A DNA stretch of 64,000 nucleotides, from assembly GCF_013032445.1 (NCBI RefSeq), contig NZ_WQCA01000006.1:62001-126000 (forward strand), given 5' to 3'. Positions 9,646 to 18,072 of the stretch are shown here, piece after piece; position 1 is the stretch's first letter, and each line of letters starts with the position of its first letter. The notes beneath the pieces are model-generated. The model had not been told where the DNA came from and ran no database searches. It worked only from the letters and a program-made list of their open reading frames with translations. This DNA comes from Ruegeria arenilitoris. GTDB taxonomy: Bacteria; Pseudomonadota; Alphaproteobacteria; Rhodobacterales; Rhodobacteraceae. A program made the position numbers and the translations under genes.

Positions 9646-10863
9646 GTGACACAAACGGATGAGCTCCAGATGACCGATTTTGCCGCGACCAAAGCCATGT
9701 TCGATCTGCCCGAGGGCGTCATTTACCTAGACGGCAACTCGTTGGGTCCGCTACCACGCGCCGCCAGCGACCGGGTGAATGACATGCTGGTCAAGGAATG
9801 GGGTCAGATGCTGATCACCGGCTGGAACAAAGCCGGGTGGATGGCACTGCCGACCGGGCTGGGCGACCGTATCGGTCGGTTGATCGGCGCAGAGCCCGGC
9901 ACGGTCGTGACCGGCGACACTCTGTCGATCAAAGTGTACCAAGCCGTGGCTTCGGCCCTTGAACTGTGTCCGGACCGCAAGGTCGTGCTGTCGGACAGCG
10001 GCAACTTCCCGTCCGACCTGTATATCGTGGATGGTCTGTTGCGCTCGCTTGGGCCGGATTACGAATTGCGGGTTGTCGCACCCGAGGACGTGGCCGCTCA
10101 CATCACCGAAGACGTCGCCGTCCTGATGCTGACCGAGGTCGACTATCGCAGCGGCCGGATGCACGACATGAAAGCGCTGACCGAACTGGCCCATGCCAAC
10201 GGGACGGTGACTGTCTGGGATCTGGCCCATTCCGCAGGCGCAATTCCGGTGGACCTCTCCGGTTGTAACACCGATTTCGCGGTGGGCTGTACTTACAAAT
10301 ACCTGAACGGAGGCCCTGGCGCGCCTGCCTTCATATATGTCGCCCCGCGTCTGGCCGACCACGTGCGCCCCGCCCTTTCGGGCTGGTTGGGGCACGAAGC
10401 GCCCTTCGCCTTTGATCTGGACTATCGTCCCGGCAGCGGGATCGAGAGGATGCGGGTCGGAACCCCTCCGATCATTCAAATGACCGCTTTGTCGGCAGCG
10501 ATGGATATCTGGGACATGGCCGACATGGCGGATGTGCGCGCCAAGTCTATCAACCTGACCGAGTTGTTCATCGCCCGCGTCGAAGCCTCCTGCCCCGAGC
10601 TGGAACTGGCCAGCCCGCGCGATCCGAATCTGCGCGGCAGTCAGGTCTCATTCCGGTTTGCTGATGGATACGCCGCCATGCAGGCCTTGATTGCCCGCGG
10701 CGTGATCGGAGATTTTCGCGCACCCGATATCATGCGGTTTGGCTTCACGCCGCTTTATATAGACGAACAGGATGCGGAACGCGCCGTCGAAATCCTGACT
10801 GACATCATGCAGAACCGTTTGTGGGACGCACCGGAATACAAGGTGCGCCAGCGGGTTACCTGA
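9646..10863 (+). CDS. kynU: Kynureninase
   Basis: Kynureninase is a cytoplasmic PLP enzyme that cleaves kynurenine to anthranilate and alanine in tryptophan breakdown. Of 405 residues, YLDGNSLGPLPRA (27-39), TGDTLSIKVYQA (89-100) and WDLAHSAGA (191-199) are visible. The PLP lysine lies in CTYKYLNGGPG (Lys 218). The length is normal. The start could be GTG 9646 or ATG 9670 (MTDFAATK); GAG nine bases upstream and the usual N-terminus slightly favour the latter. No other kyn genes (kynA, kynB) are in the window. It converges with the TetR gene and their stop codons overlap (shared bases 10,856-10,863). Confidence 0.95.
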   Translation: MTQTDELQMTDFAATKAMFDLPEGVIYLDGNSLGPLPRAASDRVNDMLVKEWGQMLITGWNKAGWMALPTGLGDRIGRLIGAEPGTVVTGDTLSIKVYQAVASALELCPDRKVVLSDSGNFPSDLYIVDGLLRSLGPDYELRVVAPEDVAAHITEDVAVLMLTEVDYRSGRMHDMKALTELAHANGTVTVWDLAHSAGAIPVDLSGCNTDFAVGCTYKYLNGGPGAPAFIYVAPRLADHVRPALSGWLGHEAPFAFDLDYRPGSGIERMRVGTPPIIQMTALSAAMDIWDMADMADVRAKSINLTELFIARVEASCPELELASPRDPNLRGSQVSFRFADGYAAMQALIARGVIGDFRAPDIMRFGFTPLYIDEQDAERAVEILTDIMQNRLWDAPEYKVRQRVT

Positions 10864-11434
10864 CCTCCAACCCCGCTCCGATCAGCGCCGCAACCTGCGC
10901 GACCTGCTGTTCATAGACTTCAGCCCCTGCCCCGATCAGTTTGAGCCCCTTGAGCGTGGCTGTGATCGTCCGACCGATCTCAGCCGCATCGGCCAACAGA
11001 CGCACCCGTCCAGCTTGCGCCTGTTGCGTCAACCAATCGGCATAAAGGCCCGCCAGCCTCGCCTCACCTTCCGAGATGATCTCGACCGCCATGGACTTGG
11101 TGTTGTCCAGAATCTCAAGCCCGTGAGGCGAAGCCAAAATCGCCGCCATCCCCTCGGTCTGGGCCTGTATCGCGCGGGTTAGAACCTCGGGCACCGATCC
11201 CGGTGTCGCCAGAGCCTCGGCGACTGCCACGCTTTTTTCAGCGTAGTAAAATTCGGTCAGTTTGCTGACGATCGCCTCTTTGTTCCTAAAGTGCAGATAC
11301 ACAGCTGGCCGGGACATTCCCGCCCCGCGCGCTATGTCATCCATTGAGGTTTTTCGAAATCCATAAGTGGCAAAGGCCTGAAAAGCGGAGTTCAGGATCG
11401 CCTTTTGCCGTGAATCGTCAACTGTTTCCGTCAT
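10856..11434 (-). CDS. TetR family transcriptional regulator
   Basis: This 192-residue protein has an N-terminal helix-turn-helix of the TetR type (about residues 10-56). It includes AFATYGFRKTSMDDIARGAGMSR and the recognition helix region PAVYLHFRNKEAIV, followed by an all-helical ligand-binding domain. It is divergent from the iorA/iorB pair, with only 99 bases between the two starts. That gap holds a perfect 12-bp palindrome, so it very likely represses those genes and itself in response to an unknown ligand. The 3' end overlaps the kynU stop by eight bases on the opposite strand. Confidence 0.9.
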   Translation of the reverse strand: MTETVDDSRQKAILNSAFQAFATYGFRKTSMDDIARGAGMSRPAVYLHFRNKEAIVSKLTEFYYAEKSVAVAEALATPGSVPEVLTRAIQAQTEGMAAILASPHGLEILDNTKSMAVEIISEGEARLAGLYADWLTQQAQAGRVRLLADAAEIGRTITATLKGLKLIGAGAEVYEQQVAQVAALIGAGLEVR

Positions 11435-11464
11435 GCCTGAAGTGGTGACAGTTTTTGTTTATTT

Positions 11465-11476
11465 TGTCAATTGACA
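11465..11476. promoter_or_regulatory. Palindromic operator between tetR and iorA
   Basis: TGTCAATTGACA is a perfect 12-bp palindrome in the divergent gap. Further TGACA and TGTCA half-sites flank it: GTGACA at about 11,444-11,449, TGACA at 11,480-11,484 and TGTCA at 11,499-11,503. TetR-family operators are usually inverted repeats of this size, and the position beside a TetR gene makes it the natural binding site. This is inferred from position and symmetry only. Confidence 0.65.
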
Positions 11477-11499
11477 TACTGACACTTTGCGACAATTAT
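11471..11499 (+). promoter_or_regulatory. Candidate sigma-70 promoter of iorAB
   Basis: A perfect -35 box TTGACA (11,471-11,476) is followed after 17 bases by AATTAT (11,494-11,499), a weak -10. The ATG of iorA lies 34 bases further. The -35 box is the right half of the 12-bp palindrome, so a bound TetR protein would block RNA polymerase. Confidence 0.45.
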
Positions 11500-11533
11500 G
11501 TCAGAAACCAGCCACAGCTAGATGAGGTGCGCC

Positions 11534-11998
11534 ATGGCGACCGCCCTGAAGATCAACGGAAAGCAACATCAAGTTGACCTGCCCGAAGACGTTCCCCTGC
11601 TATGGGTGCTGCGGGATGAGGTCGGCCTGACCGGAACTAAGTTCGGCTGCGGCGTCGCTGCCTGCGGTGCATGTACCGTGCATATCGATGGTGAGGCCGT
11701 GCGGTCCTGCCAGGTGGCGCTTTCGGATGTCTGGGGCGATGTGACCACGATCGAGGGGATGGGATCGCCCGACGCTATGACGACGCTCCAACAGGCTTGG
11801 GTCGATCATCAGGTGGCGCAATGCGGCTACTGTCAATCGGGTCAGATCATGCAGGCCGCTGCGTTGCTGGCGGAAAACCCTGCCCCTTCGGACGAAGAAA
11901 TCGACGAGGCCATGCAAGGCAATCTGTGCCGCTGTGGCACCTACCCCCGTATCCGTGCTGCGATCCATGACGCGGCTGGCAAGCTGAAGGAGGCATAA
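11534..11998 (+). CDS. (2Fe-2S)-binding subunit of a molybdenum hydroxylase (isoquinoline 1-oxidoreductase alpha type)
   Basis: This small subunit passes electrons from the molybdenum site through two 2Fe-2S clusters. The 154-residue protein carries the plant-ferredoxin-type motif with Cys 39, 44, 47 and 59 ([13 protein letters not shown]). The second, four-helix cluster has Cys 97, 100, 132 and 134 ([10 protein letters not shown] and LCRCGTY). I chose ATG 11,534 because GAGG lies six bases upstream; an in-frame ATG exists at 11,522. The large subunit starts four bases after its stop. The FAD subunit of classical xanthine dehydrogenase is absent, as in the IorAB type, where a membrane cytochrome usually takes the electrons. 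Confidence 0.93.
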   Translation: MATALKINGKQHQVDLPEDVPLLWVLRDEVGLTGTKFGCGVAACGACTVHIDGEAVRSCQVALSDVWGDVTTIEGMGSPDAMTTLQQAWVDHQVAQCGYCQSGQIMQAAALLAENPAPSDEEIDEAMQGNLCRCGTYPRIRAAIHDAAGKLKEA

Positions 11999-12001
11999 CC
12001 G

Positions 12002-14242
12002 ATGGCTTCTGTTGGAAAAATCCTCCGCCGCACCTTCCTGATCGGCTCCGCCGCGATTGTCGGCGGCGTGGCGTTCGGTGCCTATTACGTCAACCGCCCC
12101 GCCGCGAACCCGCTGAAACCCGGCGAGGGTCAGGCGGCGCTGAGCCCGTTTGTTCTGATCGACCAGAACGGCGTGACCCTCTTTGCCCCGCGCGCTGAGA
12201 TGGGACAGGGCGTCAAAACCACTTGGGCCGCGCTAATCGCCGAGGAATTGGATGTGGATCTGGATCAGATCACCGTTCTGCACGGCCCTGCGGCAGCGGC
12301 GTACTACAACACAGCCCTGATGGGGGAAAGCCTGCCCAACAAGGGTTACGACATCTCGGACTTCCAGCACAATCTGGGCGAGGCGTTAGGTGTGATCGGC
12401 AAGGTGCTGAGCCTACAGGTCACCGGTGGATCGACCTCGATGAAAGACGGGTTCGAGCGAATGCGTCAGGCCGGAGCTTCGGCCCGCGAAACGCTGAAAC
12501 AGGCTGCGGCAGACCGGTTGGGTGTTGATCGCAGCGAATTGAAAACGGCCTCAGGCCATGTCATTGCCCCGGACGGCGACAAAATCCCCTATACCGAACT
12601 GGCCACTGATGTTGCCAAACTTGAGCCGATCGAGGCACCTCTGCGTGATCCGTCCGAGTGGCGCTATCTAGGCCAGACCCAACCGCGACTGGACATGGTT
12701 GAAAAGGCAACAGGAACGGCCGAATTTGGTGTCGATGTTCGCCTGCCCGGCATGAAATTCGCTGCCCTACGCATGAACCCCAAGCTGGGCGGCGCGATGA
12801 ACGGCTTTGACGACAGCACTGCAAAGTCCATGCCAGGGGTCGAGAAGATCGTCGATCTGGGCACCGGCGTTGCGGTCATCGCCAACAACACATGGCTGGC
12901 CAATCAGGCGGTTGAGACCATCGACGTGGATTGGGGTGACGCCCCCTATCCACCAGAAACTGACGGCATCTTTGCCAAGATTACCGAAGCCTTTGATGAC
13001 GCCCCAAATACAACCATGCGAGATGACGGCGATGTCACCGTCACGCCCGAGGGGGCGACCGAGATCACTGCGGAATACAAAGTGCCCTATCTGGCCCACG
13101 CCACGATGGAGCCGATGAATGCCACCGCGCTTTATACCGGCGACGCGCTGGAACTGTGGTGCGGCAATCAGGCCCCGACCCTGATCCGCTTCCGCGCCGC
13201 GAATACTGCAGGTTTGGACACCGAAGCCGTGCAGATCCACACCACCTATCTGGGCGGTGGATTTGGCCGCCGGGGGGAGTTGGACTTTGGCGAAATCGCC
13301 ACCATGGTTGCCATGGCGATGCCCGGCACTCCGGTGCAGACCACATGGAGCCGCGAAGAAGACATGCGCCATGACTATTTTCGTCCCGGCGCAATTGCCC
13401 GGATGCGCGGCGCGGTGCAGGACGGAAAGGCAGTTCTGATCGACGGCAAGGTTGCGTCGCAATCCCCAACTCAACAGGCGGTCGGTCGCTACACGGGCAT
13501 GCCCGGCGCTGGCCCGGACAAAGTGCTGGTCGAAGGCTTCTTTAACCAACCCTACGCGGTACCGAACTATCGCATGAGCGGCCACATCGCGAAGCTGGAC
13601 GTCCCCGTCGGGTTCTGGCGCTCGGTCGGGAACAGCCACAACGGGTTCTTCCACGAAACCTTCATGGATGAGATGGCCCATGCCGCCGGTCAGGACCCGC
13701 TGGAATTCCGGCTGGAACTGATGAAATCCGAACACGCACCTTCGGCGGGTTGTCTGGAAGCTGTGAAAGAGATGTCAGGCTGGACCGGTCAGACGCCGGA
13801 TGGTGTTGGCCGAGGCGTGGCCTTCACCTACAGCTTCGGCACCCCGGTCGCTCAGGTGATCGAAGTGGTCGACGAAGACGGCACCATCCGCATCAACAAG
13901 GCATGGATTGCCTGTGACATGGGGCTGGCCTTGGACCCGGAAAACGTCAAGGCACAGATGTTCGGCGGCTTGATGTATGGCCTGTCGGCAGCCTGCTACG
14001 GCGAGATCACCTTTGCTGAGGGCGAGGTCGAGCAATTCAACTTCCCCGACTATGACGCGCTGCGCATGCACACGGCGCCGCAGGTCGAAGTGCGCGTGCT
14101 GGAAACCAACCGTCATATGGGTGGTGCCGGTGAACCCGGGACGCCGCCATCGATGCCTGCACTTGGAAATGCGCTGTTCGACTTGACCGGCGAACGCGCC
14201 CGCAGCCTACCGCTGATCAACCAGTTCAACCTGCTGGTCTGA
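12002..14242 (+). CDS. Molybdopterin-binding subunit of a molybdenum hydroxylase (isoquinoline 1-oxidoreductase beta type), Tat-exported
   Basis: The 746-residue large subunit holds the molybdenum cofactor and hydroxylates an aromatic heterocycle or oxidises an aldehyde. The N-terminus has a twin-arginine signal (RRTFLIG at 9-15) and a hydrophobic stretch (about 12-30), so the enzyme should work in the periplasm, possibly anchored. APRAEMGQGVKT (62-73), GGSTSMKDGFERMRQAGA (about 142-159) and GGGFGRRGELDF (about 418-429) are typical of IorB-like proteins. FWRSVGNSHN and GAGEPGTPP lie further on, the last holding the family's catalytic Glu. The substrate is not predictable. It is co-transcribed with the iron-sulfur subunit and probably controlled by the divergent TetR gene. 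No xdhC-like maturation gene is adjacent. Confidence 0.92.
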   Translation: MASVGKILRRTFLIGSAAIVGGVAFGAYYVNRPAANPLKPGEGQAALSPFVLIDQNGVTLFAPRAEMGQGVKTTWAALIAEELDVDLDQITVLHGPAAAAYYNTALMGESLPNKGYDISDFQHNLGEALGVIGKVLSLQVTGGSTSMKDGFERMRQAGASARETLKQAAADRLGVDRSELKTASGHVIAPDGDKIPYTELATDVAKLEPIEAPLRDPSEWRYLGQTQPRLDMVEKATGTAEFGVDVRLPGMKFAALRMNPKLGGAMNGFDDSTAKSMPGVEKIVDLGTGVAVIANNTWLANQAVETIDVDWGDAPYPPETDGIFAKITEAFDDAPNTTMRDDGDVTVTPEGATEITAEYKVPYLAHATMEPMNATALYTGDALELWCGNQAPTLIRFRAANTAGLDTEAVQIHTTYLGGGFGRRGELDFGEIATMVAMAMPGTPVQTTWSREEDMRHDYFRPGAIARMRGAVQDGKAVLIDGKVASQSPTQQAVGRYTGMPGAGPDKVLVEGFFNQPYAVPNYRMSGHIAKLDVPVGFWRSVGNSHNGFFHETFMDEMAHAAGQDPLEFRLELMKSEHAPSAGCLEAVKEMSGWTGQTPDGVGRGVAFTYSFGTPVAQVIEVVDEDGTIRINKAWIACDMGLALDPENVKAQMFGGLMYGLSAACYGEITFAEGEVEQFNFPDYDALRMHTAPQVEVRVLETNRHMGGAGEPGTPPSMPALGNALFDLTGERARSLPLINQFNLLV

Positions 14243-14287
14243 TCGCAATGCGCCGGTCCGGTCCCCCCTCTCGGGCCGGCGCCAAAT

Positions 14288-15067
14288 TTACGCTGTTTGC
14301 TTTATCAAATCCGCGTCCGATCCCGTTGCCCAAGCACGTACGGCTGCACCGAACGCCTCGAACAGAGGTCGGGAAACAGGATCGTTGATCGCGTCCCATT
14401 CAGGGTGCCATTGCACCGACAATGTAAATCCGGGGGCATCCTTGATATAGATCGCCTCGGGCGTGCCGTCAGGTGCATGCCCGTCGATCACGACGCGCTG
14501 CCCAACAGTTTTAATACCCTGACCATGCAGCGTGTTGGTCATCACCTCAGGCGCGCCGAAAAGACGGTGAAATACGCCACCTTCGTCTAGGGACACCACG
14601 TGGCGTAGGGCGAATTTCTCTTCCAGCGTCCCGTCCGGTGGCATCCGGTGGTTCATCCGGCCCGGCAGATCGCGGATTTCGGGATAAAGCGTCCCGCCCA
14701 TCGCCACGTTGACCTCTTGGAACCCTCGGCAGATGCCCATGAAGGGCTGACCGCGTTCCACGCAGGCCCGAACCAGAGGCAGGGTGATCGCATCACGTGC
14801 CCGATCAAACTCACCATGCGCTTCTGTGGCATCCTCGCCATATTCCTCGGGGTGCACATTCGGGCGCCCACCGGTCAGAAGGAAGCCGTCGCAGACCTCA
14901 AGCAATTCCTCGACCGTGACATAGCGCGGATCAGAGGGGATCAGCAGCGGCAGACAATGCGAAACGTTGGCCACTGCCTCGGAATTCATCGTACCACCCG
15001 CATGCGTCGGGTATTCATCGTTCATGAGGTAAGAGTTGCCGATGATACCGACGACAGGTCGAGACAT
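14288..15067 (-). CDS. Gamma-glutamyl-gamma-aminobutyrate hydrolase family protein (class I amidotransferase fold)
   Basis: This 259-residue protein belongs to the PuuD-like peptidase C26 group, which hydrolyses gamma-glutamyl amides such as gamma-glutamyl-GABA in putrescine breakdown. The nucleophile is Cys 113 in GICRGFQE, and the His/Glu pair is H221 and E223 in VQWHPEWD. The start at 15,067 (MSRPVVGIIGNS) is preceded by AAGGA eight bases upstream. The frame stays open for 26 codons upstream, but that extension has no family resemblance. No puuA/B/C genes are near, so the in vivo substrate stays open. It converges with iorB at 45 bases. Confidence 0.88.
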   Translation of the reverse strand: MSRPVVGIIGNSYLMNDEYPTHAGGTMNSEAVANVSHCLPLLIPSDPRYVTVEELLEVCDGFLLTGGRPNVHPEEYGEDATEAHGEFDRARDAITLPLVRACVERGQPFMGICRGFQEVNVAMGGTLYPEIRDLPGRMNHRMPPDGTLEEKFALRHVVSLDEGGVFHRLFGAPEVMTNTLHGQGIKTVGQRVVIDGHAPDGTPEAIYIKDAPGFTLSVQWHPEWDAINDPVSRPLFEAFGAAVRAWATGSDADLIKQTA

Positions 15068-15285
15068 TCCGTATTCCTTGCTGTTTTTTGTTAACAAGAA
15101 AGCTATCCGCAGCGAAGAAAACGTGCAACAGAACACGCCCTGCATGACAGCGCAAGGACGTGTTCAATCACGCACATATCGTTCTGATTTTTAGTGAAAA
15201 ACCGGAACTTTTTTTCGGCAATCAAGTAAAACTCAGGAAATTCATCCTGAATTCGCCATTTCTCATCAGCAAAAACCGGTCGAGA

Positions 15286-15711
15286 TCAGGTTTCTCCAGT
15301 CAGGCCCGCTGCCTCAATTCCGGTCAGTCCTGCGGTCGCATCATTGTCCGAGGTATCGCCGGTTACACCAACCGCCCCGATGATCACTCCCTTGCGGTCC
15401 CGAAGAAGAATGCCGCCCGGAACCGGAACGACTTGTCCGCCATAGACGCCGTTCACAGCGGCCATGAAATAGGCCTGCGCCTCGGCCCGCTGCATTTGCG
15501 CGGAGCCCGCCATACCCAACATGATCGAGCCATAGGCCTTGCCGTGCGCAATCGCGAAACGACCGGGGGCTGCGCCATCCTCTCGCTCGAACGCGATGAC
15601 GTGACCGCCTGCGTCCAGAACGACTATGGAAAGAGGCTTCAACTCCATCTCGCGGCCTTTTTCCAAAGTTTTACGAATGATCGTGCGGGCTTTGCGCAGA
15701 GTAACTTCCAT
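15286..15711 (-). CDS. GlcG/HbpS-family heme-binding-type protein
   Basis: This 141-residue protein of the GlcG/HbpS (formerly DUF336) family starts MEVTLRKARTIIRKTLEKGRE. It has the conserved LSIVVLDAGGHVIAFERED, APGRFAIAHGKAYGS, and the glycine-rich PVPGGILLRDRKGVIIGAVGVTGDT. Relatives bind haem or sit in glycolate-oxidase (glc) operons without a proven catalytic role. Here it begins 25 bases after the malate synthase G stop on the same strand, which recalls the E. coli glcG-glcB pairing and suggests a glyoxylate-related role. Its final residues (AGLTGIEAAGLTGET) lack further homology. Confidence 0.85.
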   Translation of the reverse strand: MEVTLRKARTIIRKTLEKGREMELKPLSIVVLDAGGHVIAFEREDGAAPGRFAIAHGKAYGSIMLGMAGSAQMQRAEAQAYFMAAVNGVYGGQVVPVPGGILLRDRKGVIIGAVGVTGDTSDNDATAGLTGIEAAGLTGET

Positions 15712-15735
15712 GATGTGTCCTCTCGTTCTGTGAGG

Positions 15736-17868
15736 TTAAAGGCTGGCTTTCAGTTCCAGACGGCGGGCGTGCAGAACCGGCTCGGTATAGCCCGAGGGCT
15801 GAATCCGCCCTTTGAATACCAGATCGCAGGCGGCCTGAAAGGCGATACCGTCGAAACCTTGTGCCATCGGTGAATACGACGTGTCGTTTTCATTCTGACG
15901 ATCCACCACTGCGGCCATCTTGCGCATCGCCGCCATCACCTGCTCTTCCGAGACAATGTCATGGTGCAGCCAGTTGGCCAACGCCTGGCTGGAAATCCGG
16001 CAGGTCGCGCGATCTTCCATCAGGCCGATATCGTTGATGTCTGGCACTTTCGAACAGCCCACGCCCTGATCAACCCAGCGCACGACATAGCCCAGAATGC
16101 CCTGCGCATTATTCTCGATCTCACGCGTGATCTCTTCATCGCCAAGGTTACGCCCCCCCAGCAGCGGCATGGTCAGCAGGTCCTCCAGCGTGCCACGGGC
16201 ACCACCGGCGGCCAGCTCGTCCTGACGCGCCAGAACGTCGATCTTGTGATAATGCGTCGCGTGCAACGTCGCAGCGGTCGGAGACGGCACCCACGCGCAG
16301 GTGGCACCAGATTGTGGGTGGCCGATCTTTGCGTCCAGCATATCGCCCATCCGGTCGGGCATCGCCCACATACCCTTGCCGATCTGCGCCTTGCCCTTCA
16401 GGCCGCAGGCCAGACCGATATCGACGTTGCGATCTTCATAAGACGCAATCCACGGCGTGTTTTTGATGTCGCCCTTGGGCAACATCGGGCCAGCCTCCAT
16501 CGAGGTATGAATCTCGTCCCCGGTCCGGTCGAGGAATCCGGTGTTGATGAAGGCAACGCGCGATTTAGCGGCACGGATACATTCCTTGAGGTTAGCCGAA
16601 GTGCGGCGTTCCTCATCCATGATACCCAGCTTCACGGTGTTACGCGGCAGGCCGAGGATGTCTTCGACCATATCGAAAATCTCGACCGAGAACGCCACTT
16701 CTTCCGGCCCATGCATCTTGGGCTTCACCACGTAGACCGATCCGGTGACCGAGTTGCCGCCTTCGCGAGCCAAGTCATGCATGGCGATCAGAGTGGTGCA
16801 GAGCGCATCCATCAGGCCTTCGCCGATCTCATTGCCCTCACTGTCCAGAACGGCCGGGTTGGTCATCAGGTGGCCCACATTCCGCACCAGCATCAACGAG
16901 CGACCTTTCAGGGTGGCCTGCTCACCATTGGCGGTGGTGTAGTCAACGTCACTCGCCAGCTTTCGGGTGAAGGTGTGGCCGCCCTTGCTGACTTCTTCGT
17001 TCAGGTCGCCTTTCATCAGGCCCAGCCAGTTGCCGTATGCCACCACCTTGTCTTCGGCATCGACACAGGCAACCGAATCCTCGCAGTCCATGATGGTGGA
17101 CAGAGCGGATTCCAGATGAACATCCGCGATACCCGCCGGATCGGAGGCTCCAATTTCGCTGGAGGGGTCAATCACGATTTTGACGTGCAAGCCATTGTTC
17201 TTCAGCAGCACGAATTCCGGCTGCTCCGCCGCCCCGCCAAAGCCAACAAAACGTGTGGCATCCGCCAGCGCGGGCACAAGGACACCATTCTCAACCCGAA
17301 CCTCGGATACATCCGCCCAAGACCCGGTGGCCAGCGGCACAGCATCGTCCAGAAACCCTTTGGCCCACGCAATCACGCGGGCTCCGCGCGCCGCGTCATA
17401 GCCTTTTCCAGCAGGCAGATCACCCATCGCATCGGTGCCATACAGAGCATCGTACAAGCTGCCCCAGCGGGCATTGGCCGCGTTCAGCGCAAAGCGGGCG
17501 TTAGTAATCGGAACAACCAATTGCGGACCGGGGATCAAAGCGATCTCGGGGTCGACACTGGCGGTTTCGATTTCAAAATCCGCGCCTTCATCAACCAGAT
17601 ATCCAATCTCGCGCAGGAAGGCCTGATAGGCGGCTGGGTCATGCGCCTGCCCCTTACGCTCCAGATGCCAGGCATCGACCTGTCCCTGGATCTTTTCCCG
17701 CTTGGCCAGCAAGGCGCGGTTCTTCGGGCCGAGCTCGGCAACCATCCGCGACAGGCCATCCCAGAACGTATCGGCTGTAACACCGGTTCCCGGCAGGGCC
17801 TTGTCTTCGATAAACTCGGCCAGAACCGTATCGACCTTAAGTCCTCTGCGTACCTGTCTGCTGCTCAT
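15736..17868 (-). CDS. glcB: Malate synthase G
   Basis: Malate synthase G condenses glyoxylate with acetyl-CoA to malate in the glyoxylate and glycolate pathways (cytoplasmic, Mg2+-dependent). The 710-residue length is typical of the G isoform. Characteristic blocks include the Mg/acid region [76 protein letters not shown] and [22 protein letters not shown] placed the start at ATG 17,868 ([10 protein letters not shown]) because GGAGAG lies seven bases upstream. The frame is open for another 125 codons upstream, but that extension overlaps the pepN region and is unlike the family. The GlcG-like gene follows directly. Confidence 0.96.
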   Translation of the reverse strand: MSSRQVRRGLKVDTVLAEFIEDKALPGTGVTADTFWDGLSRMVAELGPKNRALLAKREKIQGQVDAWHLERKGQAHDPAAYQAFLREIGYLVDEGADFEIETASVDPEIALIPGPQLVVPITNARFALNAANARWGSLYDALYGTDAMGDLPAGKGYDAARGARVIAWAKGFLDDAVPLATGSWADVSEVRVENGVLVPALADATRFVGFGGAAEQPEFVLLKNNGLHVKIVIDPSSEIGASDPAGIADVHLESALSTIMDCEDSVACVDAEDKVVAYGNWLGLMKGDLNEEVSKGGHTFTRKLASDVDYTTANGEQATLKGRSLMLVRNVGHLMTNPAVLDSEGNEIGEGLMDALCTTLIAMHDLAREGGNSVTGSVYVVKPKMHGPEEVAFSVEIFDMVEDILGLPRNTVKLGIMDEERRTSANLKECIRAAKSRVAFINTGFLDRTGDEIHTSMEAGPMLPKGDIKNTPWIASYEDRNVDIGLACGLKGKAQIGKGMWAMPDRMGDMLDAKIGHPQSGATCAWVPSPTAATLHATHYHKIDVLARQDELAAGGARGTLEDLLTMPLLGGRNLGDEEITREIENNAQGILGYVVRWVDQGVGCSKVPDINDIGLMEDRATCRISSQALANWLHHDIVSEEQVMAAMRKMAAVVDRQNENDTSYSPMAQGFDGIAFQAACDLVFKGRIQPSGYTEPVLHARRLELKASL

Positions 17869-18072
17869 TTGGTGTCTCTCCGCCATTGTGCGCCGTTGTA
17901 TGCCGTCAGCATTTAGGCTGAATGTTTCCGATAAGCAACTTTCGACGCCACGTTTAAACCCTTTGGCTTTGTGCGAAGCTGCTTCAAAAACGACAAGGCA
18001 ATGAAGCCGCGGTTGCAGCCCCTTGGCGAAGCCCCTAACGTCGCGCCCGAACCAACTGATGCGAGGCCCCAG

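Noticed and set aside
15961..17916. Very long plus-strand open frame opposite glcB
   Set aside because: It mirrors malate synthase G codons in high-G+C DNA. The translation is rich in Arg, His and Gln with no family resemblance, so it is a shadow frame.
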